DNA of 64,000 nt from an uncultured Collinsella sp. (GCA_900554645.1 USIE01000001.1:62001-126000); one strand, 5' to 3'. Shown: positions 23,527 through 33,276, numbered from the stretch's first letter. Made by a program: numbers and translations. Notes: generated from the sequence alone by a model not told the origin.

Positions 23527-26277
23527 TTAGGCGGAACGCTTGGCCTCGAGCTTGGCCTGAGCGGCAGCCAGGCGCGCGAGGGGCACGCGATAGGGCGAGC
23601 AGGACACGTAGTCCACGTCGGCCACGTTAAACAGGCCCTTGATGGACTTGGGGTCGCCGCCGTGCTCGCCGCACACGCCAAAGTGCATGTCGGGATTGGT
23701 GGCGCGGCCCTTCTCGACGGCCAAGCGCACGAGCTCCAGCACCGCCGCGTCGATGGTCTCGAAGGGGTTGTCTTTCAGGATCTTTTTATGCATGTACAGC
23801 GGGATGAACTTGGCCTCGGCGTCATCGCGCGAGAAGCCAAAGGTCGTCTGGGTGAGGTCGTTGGTGCCAAAGCAGAAGAAATCTGCGTGATGTGCGATCT
23901 CGTCGGCGACCATGCAGGCACGCGGCAGCTCGAGCATCGTGCCCACGGGAATATTGAGCTCGACGCCTTCCTCGGCGGAAACCTCGGCGATCACGCGCTC
24001 GATAACCTCGCGGGTCTGGACATGCTCGGCCGTGATGGAAACGAGCGGAACCATGATCTCGGGGCGCGGGTCGACACCCTCCTTGATAAGGCGGGCAGCG
24101 GCCGTGGCGACGGCGCGAACCTGCATGAGCGGCAGATCGCCAAAGACGACGGACAGGCGCACGCCACGCAAGCCCAGCATGGGGTTGGACTCGACCATGC
24201 CGTCAATGCGACGCAGGCGGGCGCGCAGGGCAGTGAGCTCCTCCTCGGGAGCGCCGGCGGCCTCCTTCTTGGTGATGGCGACCTCGAGCTCGCGAGGATT
24301 ATCCAGGAACTCATGAAGCGGCGGATCGAGCAGGCGGACGACCACATCGCGACCGGACATGGTCTTGAACATCGCCAGGAAGTCCTCGGTCTGAACCTTG
24401 AGCAGGTCGGCCAGGGCCTGCTGCTTTACGGCCTCGTCATCGGACAGGATAAAGCTCTGGATGATGTTCTTGCGGTCGCCCAGGAACATATGCTCGGTGC
24501 GGCACAGGCCGATGGCCTCGGCGCCAAACTCGAGCGCGAGTGCAGCATCCTCGGGGTTGTCGGCGTTAACGCGCACGTGGTTGGCGTGGCCGCAGGTCTC
24601 GTCCAAGCGAATCTCGTCGGCCCAGGACAGGATGGTGTCCAGGTCGCCGGTGAGCTCGGCCGAAACCAGGTCGACGGCGCCGTCGACGACGATGCCCTGG
24701 GTACCGTCGATGGAGATGACATCACCCTCATGCAGCACGCGGTCGCTGCCCTCGATGTGCACGACCTTCTCGGCGGCGTCGATATGGAAGCGCTCGACAC
24801 CGCAGACGCAGGGCGTACCCATGCCGCGGGCGATAACGGCGGCATGGCTCGTCTTGCCGCCATGGCTGGTCAGGATGCCCTCGGCGGCGACCATGCCCTT
24901 CAGGTCGTCGGGGTTGGTCTCCCAGCGGACCAGAATGACGTTGTGGCCCTCGGCGGAACGCGCGACGGCGTCATCACTCGAGAACACGACCTCGCCCACG
25001 GCGGCACCAGGGCTGGCGTTAAGGCCGCTGGCCAGGGCCTCGTACTTCTTGGAGGCGTCGAACTGCGGGTGCAGGAGCTGGTCGAGCTGCGCGGGATCGA
25101 TGCGGCTCACAGCCTCCTCGCGGGTGATCAGGCCCTCCTCGACCATTTCGATAGCAATGCGCAGGGCGGCAGTGGCGGTGCGCTTGCCCACGCGGGTCTG
25201 GAGCATCCAGAGCTTGCCCTGCTCGATGGTGAACTCGATATCGCACATATCGCGGTAATGATCCTCGAGCGTCAGGAACACGCGCTCGAGCTCCTCGCCT
25301 GCGGACTCGAGGCCCGAGGTGGTCTTGAGGTCGGCGATGGGCTCGGTGTTTCGGATGCCGGCGACGACGTCCTCGCCCTGGGCATTCACCAAAAAGTCGC
25401 CATAGAACTCCTTGGTGCCGTCGGCCGGGTTGCGCGTAAAGGCGACGCCGGTCGCAGAGGTCTCGCCCTTGTTGCCAAAGGCCATGGCCTGGACGTTGAC
25501 GGCGGTGCCGAGCTCGTCGGAAATGCCGTGCTGCTTGCGGTAGATGCAGGCGCGCTCGTTCATCCAGCTGCCAAAGACGGCCTGGATGGCAAGGCGCAGC
25601 TGGAGCTCCGGATCGTGCGGGAAAACGGGCTTACCGTCGGCGACCTCGAGCTCGGGATACAGGGTCGCCTCGACGTTCTCGGAGAAGATGCCCTTAAAGG
25701 TCTCGACGAGCTCCTGCAGGTCCTCGGCCGAAAGCTCGGAATCGACACGAACGCCGGCGACCAGGCGGGCCTGGGTCAGGGCGTTCTCGAATAGGTCGGC
25801 GTCGACGCCCATGACGACGTTGGAGAACATCTGGATAAAGCGACGGTAGCTGTCCCAGGCAAAACGCGGGTTTTGTGTCTGGGCGATAAGGCCCTGAACG
25901 GAGTCGTCGTTGAGGCCCAGGTTGAGAACCGTGTCCATCATGCCGGGCATGGAGAACGGAGCGCCCGAGCGAACCGACACGAGCAGCGGATCGGAGGCGT
26001 CGCCGAGCTTCTTGCCGCAACGGGCCTCGAGGTCCGCCTCGGCGGCAACGATCTCATCGAGTGCGCCTTCGGGCCAGACGTTGCCGGCACCGGAGTACTC
26101 GACACAGGTCTGGCAGGTAATGGTAAAGCCACCGGGAACCGGCAGACCGATGCGGCTCATCTCGGCAAGGTTTGCGCCTTTGCCGCCAAGCACGAAGTTC
26201 ATGGATTTGTCGCCCTCAGTGACACAGGTGCCCTGGGCGTCGGTTCCAAAACGGTAAACCCTCTTGCAATCGCTCAC
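23527..26277 (-). CDS. ppdK: Pyruvate, phosphate dikinase
   Basis: PPDK reversibly interconverts pyruvate, ATP and phosphate with PEP, AMP and pyrophosphate. In anaerobes it can work in glycolysis or gluconeogenesis. The 916-residue protein has the N-terminal ATP-grasp part (VLGGKGANLAEM), the central swivelling domain with catalytic His478 in GGKTSHAAVIARGMG, and the C-terminal PEP barrel with FGTNDLTQTTFGFSRDD and GVCGEHGGD. The Thr two residues before His478 is the target of the regulatory kinase encoded by ppsR upstream. The start is GTG 26277 after GGAAGGGGAAG. Confidence 0.97.
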   Translation of the reverse strand: MSDCKRVYRFGTDAQGTCVTEGDKSMNFVLGGKGANLAEMSRIGLPVPGGFTITCQTCVEYSGAGNVWPEGALDEIVAAEADLEARCGKKLGDASDPLLVSVRSGAPFSMPGMMDTVLNLGLNDDSVQGLIAQTQNPRFAWDSYRRFIQMFSNVVMGVDADLFENALTQARLVAGVRVDSELSAEDLQELVETFKGIFSENVEATLYPELEVADGKPVFPHDPELQLRLAIQAVFGSWMNERACIYRKQHGISDELGTAVNVQAMAFGNKGETSATGVAFTRNPADGTKEFYGDFLVNAQGEDVVAGIRNTEPIADLKTTSGLESAGEELERVFLTLEDHYRDMCDIEFTIEQGKLWMLQTRVGKRTATAALRIAIEMVEEGLITREEAVSRIDPAQLDQLLHPQFDASKKYEALASGLNASPGAAVGEVVFSSDDAVARSAEGHNVILVRWETNPDDLKGMVAAEGILTSHGGKTSHAAVIARGMGTPCVCGVERFHIDAAEKVVHIEGSDRVLHEGDVISIDGTQGIVVDGAVDLVSAELTGDLDTILSWADEIRLDETCGHANHVRVNADNPEDAALALEFGAEAIGLCRTEHMFLGDRKNIIQSFILSDDEAVKQQALADLLKVQTEDFLAMFKTMSGRDVVVRLLDPPLHEFLDNPRELEVAITKKEAAGAPEEELTALRARLRRIDGMVESNPMLGLRGVRLSVVFGDLPLMQVRAVATAAARLIKEGVDPRPEIMVPLVSITAEHVQTREVIERVIAEVSAEEGVELNIPVGTMLELPRACMVADEIAHHADFFCFGTNDLTQTTFGFSRDDAEAKFIPLYMHKKILKDNPFETIDAAVLELVRLAVEKGRATNPDMHFGVCGEHGGDPKSIKGLFNVADVDYVSCSPYRVPLARLAAAQAKLEAKRSA

Positions 26278-26544
26278 GATACTTCCCCTTCCATGCGCTT
26301 ACGCGCACGACCGTGGTAACGAATCGACCCGCCGGATGCGGGCCGTGAGGGAACTATACGGCGGGTTTTGGACAGGCTTGAGCAGAGGGTGCGCGGTTTG
26401 GTAAACGTGCTAAAACCGGCGGTAAACGGTAGGTAAAGGTGGCTACCTTATGAAGATACCACTACAAGGAAAGTGCAGGTCGGATGCGATGTTTTTGCTA
26501 AATCGCTTTACCATTTATCAGCATTATTTCCAAGTATTCTCTTT
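26278..26544. other. Intergenic region between ppsR and ppdK
   Basis: No coding region is seen. A TATAGT -10-like hexamer on the minus strand (26358-26353) with a weak -35 may drive ppdK, and it lies inside an inverted repeat ACCCGCC/GGCGGGT. Three GGTAAA-type repeats occur at about 26399-26437. A REP-like pair follows at 26545. Confidence 0.35.
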
Positions 26545-26615
26545 GGTTAGCTAAAAGAGCCCCGTCCCAAATTAGCTACCCAAACAACCTTGTCCCAAGT
26601 GAGCTACTTTTGTTG
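26545..26615. repeat. Two REP-like palindromes at the ppsR 3' end
   Basis: The first unit (26545-26581) has arms TTAGCTAA-like and TTAGCTA around CCCCGTCCCAAA. The second (26583-26615) has AACAA and TTGTT arms around CTTGTCCCAAG and runs into the last codons and stop of ppsR. The first is nearly identical to units at 60224-60260 and 60314-60350. Confidence 0.75.
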
Positions 26616-27479
26616 AGCGCGGCGGGCGGCACGGCGGGCTCTTGCCTCTTGAATCTCTTCGAGGTGAGCAATGATCTCGGCAGCGCTTTCCTCGATGGCT
26701 TTGCCGTCGGTACGCACAACAAAGCAGCCTAAGCGCTTCATGAGGGCACGAGCTTCCTCAAGCTCGCTGCGCACGCTCTCGGGCTCGGCATAGGAGCCGG
26801 CAACGGCACGGGCGTAGTCATCGCCCAAGCGGCTATCGCGAATCTCAGAAATAACGTCGACGGTCGAAATCAGGCCGAACAGGTGCATCGGGTCAACCTC
26901 GTAAATCGACTTGGGCGGCTCCATGCCATGCGCCAGTGGGACATTGGCGACCTTGTAGCCCTGATAGGCTAAATACATCGACAGCGGCGTCTTGGATGTA
27001 CGCGACACACCCAGCAGCACGATATCGGCACCCGACAGATCGTCGCAACCACGACCGTCATCGTGCTCAACGAAATACTCCATGGCCTCGATACGATGGA
27101 AATAGCGGTCATCGGTCTTGTGAATCACGCCCGCAACGCACTTGGGCGGCACACCGATGAGCGACGACAGCACGGCAAGCGTCGGGCCGATCAGGTCGAC
27201 CGAACGGATATGCAGCATACCCAGGTAATCGAGCACGCGGGCGCGAAGCGCCGGATCGACAATGGTATGGAACACGGCGACATCGCGATGGTCGGCATCG
27301 ACGCGCGGCCCCACAAATGACTTGACCTGCTCCACGGAGGTCACCTTGGGCAGGCGCAAAACGCGAAAAGCCCCTTCATCAAATTGCCCGGACGCCGCAA
27401 GCACCACCTCACAAGCGGTATCGCCGAGCGAGTCGGAGATAACGATAACGGTGGGACGAGCGGTGACCGGGCAATCCAT
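26604..27479 (-). CDS. ppsR: Pyruvate, phosphate dikinase regulatory protein (PDRP, DUF299)
   Basis: PDRP is a bifunctional ADP-dependent kinase and Pi-dependent pyrophosphorylase that switches PPDK off and on by modifying the Thr beside the catalytic His. The 291-residue protein has the family start VIVISDSLGDTACEV, HRIEAMEYFVEHDDG and the P-loop-like GVSRTSKTPLSMYLAYQGYKVAN. ATG 27479 follows AAAGGAG. The C-terminal tail is rich in Arg and Ala, and its last codons lie inside a REP-like element. Its place next to ppdK confirms the partner. Confidence 0.95.
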   Translation of the reverse strand: MDCPVTARPTVIVISDSLGDTACEVVLAASGQFDEGAFRVLRLPKVTSVEQVKSFVGPRVDADHRDVAVFHTIVDPALRARVLDYLGMLHIRSVDLIGPTLAVLSSLIGVPPKCVAGVIHKTDDRYFHRIEAMEYFVEHDDGRGCDDLSGADIVLLGVSRTSKTPLSMYLAYQGYKVANVPLAHGMEPPKSIYEVDPMHLFGLISTVDVISEIRDSRLGDDYARAVAGSYAEPESVRSELEEARALMKRLGCFVVRTDGKAIEESAAEIIAHLEEIQEARARRAARRAQQK

Positions 27480-27513
27480 GCGGGGCTCCTTTTGCGCTTA
27501 TGCGCAGGCTGGC

Positions 27514-29610
27514 TTACTTTTTGCGGGCAAGCTCACCGATGTTGGCAATGCCGGAGAAAACGGCCTCGAAGCGGTTGAGCAGCTTAAGGCGATTATCGCG
27601 AAGCTGCTCGTCCTTGTCCATGACCATGACCTCATCGAAGAAACGGTCGATGGGCGCGCGCAGGGCGGCGAGGGCGGCAAATGCGGCCGGGTAGTCCTCG
27701 GCAGCAAGGGCGGCATCGACGGCGGTCTGAGCAGCCTCGGAGGCGTCGGCGAGCGCAAGCTCGACCTCGCCCATCAGGCTGCGGTCATACTCCGCACCCA
27801 GCTCGGGCTTGGAGATATGCGCGGCGCGGGCATAGGCGGTCGCCAGGTTGTCGAACGTCTCAGCGTCGTTCTTGCGGGCCTCGTCGAGGGCGGCGCAGCG
27901 GGCGAAGAAGACGGACGGGGCGATAATGTGCACCGCGGAGACGGCGGCAACGGTATCGGCCGGGATCTTTTCGTCGCGGGCCATGCTCACCAGGCGGCCA
28001 TGGAAGAAGTCACGAACCTGCTGGGCGACCTCGGCGGCGTCGAACTCAATGCCCTGCTCGCTATAGAGCTCGAGCGCAAAGTCGATGAGCGACGTGGGAT
28101 CGATCGGCAGACGGTCGCGCAGGATGTTGATGATACCGATAGCGGCACGACGCAGCGCGTAGGGATCGGAGGAGCCAGTCGGGGGCTCGCCGATGGCAAA
28201 AATACCCGCGATGGTATCAAGCTTGTCGGCGCAGGCCACGGTGCAGCCAGCGGTGCCCTCAGGCAGCTCGTCACCGGCAAAGCGGGGACGATAATGATCG
28301 CGAATGGCGTGGGCGACCTCGTCGTTCTCCCCCATCGCCGTGGCGTAGTAACCGCCCATCACGCCCTGCTGACTCGTGAACTCGACGACGGCATTGGACA
28401 CCAGGTCGGCCTTGCACAGGTGCGCGGCGCGAGCGGCGTCGGCGGCAAGATGGGCGCCCAGATGAGCCTCGCGGGCAATAGCGAGCGCGAGCTGCTCGAT
28501 GCGCTCGGACTTGGCGAGCACGCTGCCGAGCTTCTCCTGGAAGGCAACCTTGGCCAGACGCTCACGGAACTCGTCGAGGGAGATCTTCAGGTCCTCCTCG
28601 TAGAAGAACTTAGCGTCGTCCAGACGGGCGCGCACGACGCGCTCGTTGCCGTCGATCACGCGCTCGGCATTCTCGGGTTTGCTGTTGGAGACGACCACGA
28701 ACTCACGCGTGAGCTTGCCCTCGCCGTCATAGATCGGGAAGTAGCGCTGGTTGGTGAGCATGGACTCGCAGATAATCTCGTGCGGGACCTTGAGGAACTC
28801 CTCGTCGAAGGTACCGACGAGCACCGTCGGCCACTCGCAGAGGTTGATGACCTCCTCAAAGACCTTCTTGGGCGTATCGACATGGCAGCCGGGACGGGCA
28901 GCCTCGACCTCGGCGATACCAGCGAGAATCGCCTCGCGACGGCGCTCAGCAGAGAGCACGCCGGCATCCTCGAGTACCTGCTCGTAGGCGGCGGGGCTGG
29001 CGACAACGTGGTCACCGGGGCCAAGCACGCGATGGCCGCGCGTGGTGTTGCCGCTCGTCACGTCGGCAAACGACACGGGCACAACATCCTCGCCCAGAAG
29101 GCAGCAAATCCAGCGGACCGGACGCACGAACGTGGCGTGCTCATGGCCCCAGCGCTGACTACGGTAGTTGGGCCACTGCAGGCCGGCGATGGTCTTCTCG
29201 CACAGAGCGGTCAGAATCGGGGTTGCCGGTGCGGAGGGAATGTTCTTCTCGGCGAACACATACTCGCGACCGTCAGTGTCCTCGCGACGGACCAGGTCCT
29301 CGGCAGCCACACCGCACTTGCGGGCAAAGCCCTGGGCGGCCTTGGTGGCGTTACCGTCGGCATCGAAGGCAATGTTGGCCGCGGGGCCACGCTTGACCTC
29401 ATGAACCTCATCGGTCGCGGTGGCGACGTTAGCCACGAGCGCAGCCAGGCGACGCGGGCTCGAGATCACGCGGACCTCGCCGTGGGCCAGACCGGCCTCG
29501 TCGAGACCCTTGGCGATCATGGTGCCAAGCTGCTTGACGGCATTGTTCAGCGGCGCGGAGGGCATCTCCTCCGTACCGATCTCAAACAGGAAATCCTTAG
29601 CGTCTGCCAT
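27514..29610 (-). CDS. glyS: Glycine--tRNA ligase, beta subunit
   Basis: The beta subunit of the alpha2-beta2 bacterial GlyRS carries tRNA recognition. The 698-residue protein begins DFLFEIGTEEMPSAPL and holds SSPRRLAALV and KTIAGLQWPNYRSQRWG. An HD-like central part has the segment LCKADLVSNAVVEFTSQQGVMGGYYA, and the C-terminus is the anticodon-binding DALR-like part with FDEVMVMDKDEQLRDNRL. It starts three bases after glyQ and is almost surely co-translated with it. Confidence 0.97.
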   Translation of the reverse strand: MADAKDFLFEIGTEEMPSAPLNNAVKQLGTMIAKGLDEAGLAHGEVRVISSPRRLAALVANVATATDEVHEVKRGPAANIAFDADGNATKAAQGFARKCGVAAEDLVRREDTDGREYVFAEKNIPSAPATPILTALCEKTIAGLQWPNYRSQRWGHEHATFVRPVRWICCLLGEDVVPVSFADVTSGNTTRGHRVLGPGDHVVASPAAYEQVLEDAGVLSAERRREAILAGIAEVEAARPGCHVDTPKKVFEEVINLCEWPTVLVGTFDEEFLKVPHEIICESMLTNQRYFPIYDGEGKLTREFVVVSNSKPENAERVIDGNERVVRARLDDAKFFYEEDLKISLDEFRERLAKVAFQEKLGSVLAKSERIEQLALAIAREAHLGAHLAADAARAAHLCKADLVSNAVVEFTSQQGVMGGYYATAMGENDEVAHAIRDHYRPRFAGDELPEGTAGCTVACADKLDTIAGIFAIGEPPTGSSDPYALRRAAIGIINILRDRLPIDPTSLIDFALELYSEQGIEFDAAEVAQQVRDFFHGRLVSMARDEKIPADTVAAVSAVHIIAPSVFFARCAALDEARKNDAETFDNLATAYARAAHISKPELGAEYDRSLMGEVELALADASEAAQTAVDAALAAEDYPAAFAALAALRAPIDRFFDEVMVMDKDEQLRDNRLKLLNRFEAVFSGIANIGELARKK

Positions 29611-29613
29611 GGC

Positions 29614-30525
29614 TTACGCCACCTCGCCTTCCTGATCAGCATTCTCGTTAACTCCGGCGACCTCGGCCATATAGGCCTCGCAGCACGCCTTGGCGACGGC
29701 GCGGACGCGCAAGATGTAGTTAGCGCGCTCGACCGCGGACAGGGCGCCGCGGGCATCGAGCAGGTTGAAAGCGTGGCTGCACTTCATGACGCAGTCGTAC
29801 GCCGGCAGTGGCAGCTTGCGCTCCAGACAGGAGTGGCACTCGGCCTCGTAGTCGTCAAACTTCTGACGCATCATCTCGACGTTGGCGACCTCAAAGTTAT
29901 AGGCACTGAACTCGCGCTCGTTCTCGAGGAACACGTCGCCATAGGTCATGGGCGTGCCGTCGGGCAGGTAGCTCCACACCAAGTCGTAGACGGAATTGAC
30001 GCCCTGCGCATACATGGCGATGCGCTCCAGGCCATAGGTGATCTCAACGGGCACGGGGTCGACCTCGATACCGCCCACCTGCTGGAAGTACGTAAACTGC
30101 GTGACCTCCATGCCATTGAGCCAGACCTCCCAGCCAAGGCCCCAGGCGCCGAGCGTCGGGCTCTCCCAGTCGTCCTCGACAAAGCGGACGTCATGGTCGT
30201 TGGGGTCCAGGCCAATGGCGGCAAGAGACCCCAGATAAAGCTCCTGGGCGTTGACCGGAGAGGGCTTGATGAGCACCTGGAACTGATAGTAGTGCTGCAT
30301 GCGGTTGGGGTTCTCGCCGTAGCGGCCGTCGGCGGGACGGCGGCAAGGCTGCGCATAGCAGGTGCGCCACTCGGCGGGACCGAGCGAGCGCAGCGTGGTC
30401 GCGGTATGGAAGGTACCGGCACCGACCTCGGAGTCATAGGGCTGCATAATGACGCAGCCCTGCTCGCCCCAGTACTGCTGGAGGCGCAGGATGATGTCTT
30501 GGAAGGAAAGCGATGAAGCGTTCAT
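29614..30525 (-). CDS. glyQ: Glycine--tRNA ligase, alpha subunit
   Basis: The alpha subunit holds the class II catalytic core that activates glycine. The 303-residue protein has [41 protein letters not shown] and [20 protein letters not shown], all conserved in GlyQ. ATG 30525 follows AGAGG. No T-box fits in the 59 bases between lepB and this gene, where only a -10-like TATAGT is seen, so regulation differs from Firmicutes glyQS. Confidence 0.97.
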   Translation of the reverse strand: MNASSLSFQDIILRLQQYWGEQGCVIMQPYDSEVGAGTFHTATTLRSLGPAEWRTCYAQPCRRPADGRYGENPNRMQHYYQFQVLIKPSPVNAQELYLGSLAAIGLDPNDHDVRFVEDDWESPTLGAWGLGWEVWLNGMEVTQFTYFQQVGGIEVDPVPVEITYGLERIAMYAQGVNSVYDLVWSYLPDGTPMTYGDVFLENEREFSAYNFEVANVEMMRQKFDDYEAECHSCLERKLPLPAYDCVMKCSHAFNLLDARGALSAVERANYILRVRAVAKACCEAYMAEVAGVNENADQEGEVA

Positions 30526-30584
30526 GCCTCTAATATCCCCTCGTCGAAACGATTACACGGTTAGGTACTGTACTATAGCGGTTT

Positions 30585-31148
30585 TTAGTCGATAGCGCCG
30601 ATGCGGTTGAGCGGCCAGTAGCGCACAAGCGCCACAGCGATCAAATCAGAGCGATCGACGGGACCAAAGTAGCGTGAGTCAGCAGAGTTCTCGCGGTTGT
30701 CGCCCATCACCCACACACAGTCGTCAGGGACGGTGTAGGGATAGCTCACCTGGGCAGTAGGCGCCTGGACGGAAAGCGGCCAGCTCATGCCGGTCGTATA
30801 GTCCTCATCGAGCGCTTGGCCGTCAACGACCACCTTGCCGTCCTGCAGGTCGACCGTCTGGCCGGCCGTGGCAATAACACGCTTGACAAGAACATCATGC
30901 TCGGAGGTGCCATCGGGGTTGTGAAACACCACGATATCGCCCTGCTTGACGGGCTGACCGAGCTCGAGGCTCACCTTTTGTGCCAGGATCTGGTCGCCAA
31001 TCTCGATCGTGTCCTCCATAGAGCCGGTGGGCACCACAAAGGGCTCGACCACAAAGGTGCGGATCAGGAAGGTGGCCACAAGCGCGATCGCGATGACCGC
31101 GATCCACTCAAATGCGCCCCTCAACGCGGAATGCTGCGATGGAACCAT
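30585..31148 (-). CDS. lepB: Signal peptidase I
   Basis: LepB removes signal peptides from exported proteins at the outer face of the membrane. The 187-residue protein has one N-terminal membrane helix (about 13-33), catalytic Ser43 in PTGSMEDT and Lys89 in VLVKRVIA. The box MGDNRENSADSRYFGPV follows. ATG 31148 is six bases after GAGGA. The GTG two codons earlier overlaps that site. The gene overlaps or abuts the trmD stop and ends the rpsP operon. Confidence 0.96.
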   Translation of the reverse strand: MVPSQHSALRGAFEWIAVIAIALVATFLIRTFVVEPFVVPTGSMEDTIEIGDQILAQKVSLELGQPVKQGDIVVFHNPDGTSEHDVLVKRVIATAGQTVDLQDGKVVVDGQALDEDYTTGMSWPLSVQAPTAQVSYPYTVPDDCVWVMGDNRENSADSRYFGPVDRSDLIAVALVRYWPLNRIGAID

Positions 31149-31150
31149 TC

Positions 31151-31909
31151 TCACTCCTCGCTCTGCGAATACGACGCGTCCAGGATCTCTTGCGCGTAAG
31201 CGCGCTCCTCGGGCGTCAGCCGTGCCGTCTCAATCAAGTCGGGACGCCAGCGGCAGGTGCGCTCGATGGCGTTCTTGCGGCGCCAGGCATCGACCTTGGC
31301 GTGATCGCCGCTCACAAGCACCGGAGGCACGCCCTCGCCGTTGAACTCGGCAGGACGGGTGTACTGCGCGTACTCGAGCAGGCCTCCGTCCTCGGCGGTC
31401 GAGAACGACTCGTCGACGTTGCTCATCTCGTCACCAAGGGCGCCGGGAATGAGGCGTACGACGGCATCGGCAACGACCATAGCGGGAAGTTCGCCGCCCG
31501 TAAGCACATAGTCGCCAATCGACAGACGCTCATCGGCATACGCATACGCGCGCTCGTCGACGCCCTCGTAACGGCTGCACACAAACAGCAGGCGCTCACT
31601 TTTGAGCAGGCGCTCGGCCACATGCTGCGTAAAGGGCTCGCCACAGGGGGTAAAGAACACCACGGTGGGCTTGGGACCCTCTGCGCTAATGGCCTCGATG
31701 GCCTCTGCGATAGGCTCGACCTTCATAAGCATGCCCTGCCCGCCGCCGTACGGCTCGTCATCGACGGTACGATGGCGGTCGTGCGTCCAGTCACGCAGGT
31801 TATACGCCTTAAAATCAAAAAGGCCGGCCTTGCGGGCGCGGCCCAAAATCGATGTGGACATGACGGGCTCAAACATCTCGGGAAAGACCGAAAGGGTCTC
31901 AATCAGCAT
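31151..31909 (-). CDS. trmD: tRNA (guanine-N1)-methyltransferase
   Basis: TrmD makes m1G37 in tRNAs, preventing frameshifts. The 252-residue SPOUT-class protein has MLIETLSVFPEMFEPV, DDEPYGGGQGMLMKVEP, the SAM knot segment YVLTGGELPAMVVADAVVRLIPG and a C-terminal tRNA-binding helix region (PPVLVSGDHAKVDAWRR). ATG 31909 follows GGGAGG. Its place between rimM and lepB is standard. Confidence 0.97.
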   Translation of the reverse strand: MLIETLSVFPEMFEPVMSTSILGRARKAGLFDFKAYNLRDWTHDRHRTVDDEPYGGGQGMLMKVEPIAEAIEAISAEGPKPTVVFFTPCGEPFTQHVAERLLKSERLLFVCSRYEGVDERAYAYADERLSIGDYVLTGGELPAMVVADAVVRLIPGALGDEMSNVDESFSTAEDGGLLEYAQYTRPAEFNGEGVPPVLVSGDHAKVDAWRRKNAIERTCRWRPDLIETARLTPEERAYAQEILDASYSQSEE

Positions 31910-31919
31910 GTTGTCCTCC

Positions 31920-32441
31920 CTACTTGTCCATATCGATCAGGCCGTCCATAACATGGACGGAAATTGTTCCTGTGTCGGGAAGATCGAGCACAACCTGCTC
32001 GATCACGGGAATCAGTACCTCGCCGTACCGATCGCCCTCGACAACCCAAACATCGTTAGCGGGCGTCGACATGATCTCGACGATCGTGCCGAGCGAACCG
32101 AAACGCTCGTCGACCACCTCGCGACCCATCAGGTCGGTATAGGCAGCGTCGAGCGAATCGAGCTCAAAGTCGTCACGATTTGCCAGCACATAGCATCCCG
32201 TGATGCCCTCGGCGGCCGTCAAGTCGTCAATGCCCTCAAACGAGACCAGATCGCCATCGCCCGTATCGGTGACGGACACGACCGTGCAAAAGCGGTCGCG
32301 CTTGAGCGCCGGCGGCGTCAGGGCGACGCGCATGCCCGGCTCTAATACAGAAGGAAGCCCCCGCAGCGGCTGCGCGAGGACCTCCCCCTTCCTTCCGTGC
32401 GGCTTGACCACACGGGCGATGTTTTTGTACTGGGACCTCAA
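31920..32441 (-). CDS. rimM: Ribosome maturation factor RimM
   Basis: RimM assists assembly of the 30S head, where S19 binds. The 173-residue protein has the N-terminal beta barrel opening IARVVKPHGRKGEVLAQPL and the C-terminal PRC-like barrel with VDERFGSLGTIVEI. The first usable start is TTG 32441, close behind AGGA and four bases after the khpA stop, so the exact start is uncertain. The order rpsP-khpA-rimM-trmD is conserved. Confidence 0.93.
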   Translation of the reverse strand: MRSQYKNIARVVKPHGRKGEVLAQPLRGLPSVLEPGMRVALTPPALKRDRFCTVVSVTDTGDGDLVSFEGIDDLTAAEGITGCYVLANRDDFELDSLDAAYTDLMGREVVDERFGSLGTIVEIMSTPANDVWVVEGDRYGEVLIPVIEQVVLDLPDTGTISVHVMDGLIDMDK

Positions 32442-32445
32442 GGTC

Positions 32446-32730
32446 CTAGCCCAGAACCTCTACCTCGACAGCAGTGTCGAGGCGAGCAGCCAGTGCACGG
32501 GCGAGCGTGCGAATGGCCTTGATGGTACGGCCACGACGGCCGATGACCTTAGCGACGTCATCCTCGGCGACCGAAACCTCAATCGTAGAGGCGTCGTCAC
32601 CATCGATGACCTCAAGGCTCACGGAATCCGGGTCGTCGACGATCTGAACAACGAGATATTCGACGAGATCGGCGATGCGATCTGAGAGCATTGCCTCACC
32701 CTCGAGCTGTGCAGCGTCAACCTCAGGCAC
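32446..32730 (-). CDS. khpA: KH-domain RNA-binding protein KhpA
   Basis: KhpA is a small single-KH RNA chaperone that in other Gram-positives pairs with KhpB and affects cell elongation and division. The 94-residue protein has the KH core with GRRG as the GxxG loop within VAKVIGRRGRTIKAIRTLAR. Its start is GTG 32730, six bases after GAGGAG that overlaps the rpsP stop region. An N-terminal run of about 15 residues precedes the usual start. No khpB is in the window. Confidence 0.93.
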   Translation of the reverse strand: MPEVDAAQLEGEAMLSDRIADLVEYLVVQIVDDPDSVSLEVIDGDDASTIEVSVAEDDVAKVIGRRGRTIKAIRTLARALAARLDTAVEVEVLG

Positions 32731-32733
32731 GAT

Positions 32734-33075
32734 TTACTCCTCGGCGCCCTCAGCGGCCTCAGCGGCAGCCTTAGCGGCCTCGGCCTCTTTGGCGAGCTGC
32801 TTCTTGGACTTCTTGACGACGGTCTCGGTCTTCTCGCCCTCGTTGGCGGCCTTGACCAGAGCGGCGACGGCGTCGGTGAGCTGAGCGCCCTTGGACTGCC
32901 AGTCGGCGATCTTCTCGAGGTCGAGGTTGATGGTCTTGGGGGCGGTCATCGGGTTGTAGCGGCCAACCTCCTCGATGATACGACCGTCACGCGGGGCGCG
33001 GGAATCGGCGACGACGACACGGTAGTACGGACGCTTCTTAGCGCCGTGACGAGCAAGGCGAATCTTGACTGCCAA
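32734..33075 (-). CDS. rpsP: 30S ribosomal protein S16
   Basis: S16 is an early-binding 30S protein. After a TTG start at 33075, preceded by GGAGGAG at six bases, the protein reads [20 protein letters not shown], exactly as the family starts. The core (about 80 residues) is followed by a 30-residue Lys-Ala-Glu-rich tail typical of actinobacteria. It is the first gene of the operon running to lepB, with a promoter at 33205-33232. TTG as a start for a highly expressed ribosomal protein is notable. Confidence 0.96.
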   Translation of the reverse strand: MAVKIRLARHGAKKRPYYRVVVADSRAPRDGRIIEEVGRYNPMTAPKTINLDLEKIADWQSKGAQLTDAVAALVKAANEGEKTETVVKKSKKQLAKEAEAAKAAAEAAEGAEE

Positions 33076-33204
33076 AGGAAACTCCTCCAACCAAGCAGCT
33101 TTAGGCTGCAACTACAAACAAACAGTTGAACATAATACGCCATCGACGCGGGCAGGTGAAGTCCGTGAGACCAACTTCTTCGGTGTAGTCGAGGGCAAAT
33201 CCAT

Positions 33205-33232
33205 ATCTTAGACAAGAATTCGGGATTTGCAA
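33205..33232 (-). promoter_or_regulatory. Promoter of the rpsP operon
   Basis: TTGCAA (33232-33227) and TAAGAT (33210-33205) are 16 bases apart. Transcription would begin near 33198, about 120 bases before the rpsP start. Confidence 0.6.
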
Positions 33233-33264
33233 GCACATACACGCACCCCACATGAGCTGCGCGG

Positions 33265-33270
33265 TATACT
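33265..33270 (+). promoter_or_regulatory. -10 element placed for a leaderless dinB transcript
   Basis: TATACT ends six bases before the dinB ATG at 33277, so the expected transcription start coincides with the start codon. No Shine-Dalgarno sequence precedes that ATG. The -35 region is not recognisable. Confidence 0.45.
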
Positions 33271-33276
33271 CATGAC

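Noticed and set aside
27262..30516. Open frame of 1084 codons antisense to glyS and glyQ
   Set aside because: It spans two genes and their junction on the other strand, has no recognisable motifs and reflects codon bias of glyQS.
30526..30584. T-box or glycine riboswitch before glyQ
   Set aside because: Only 59 bases separate lepB and glyQ, too short for either, and no T-box bulge sequence is seen.
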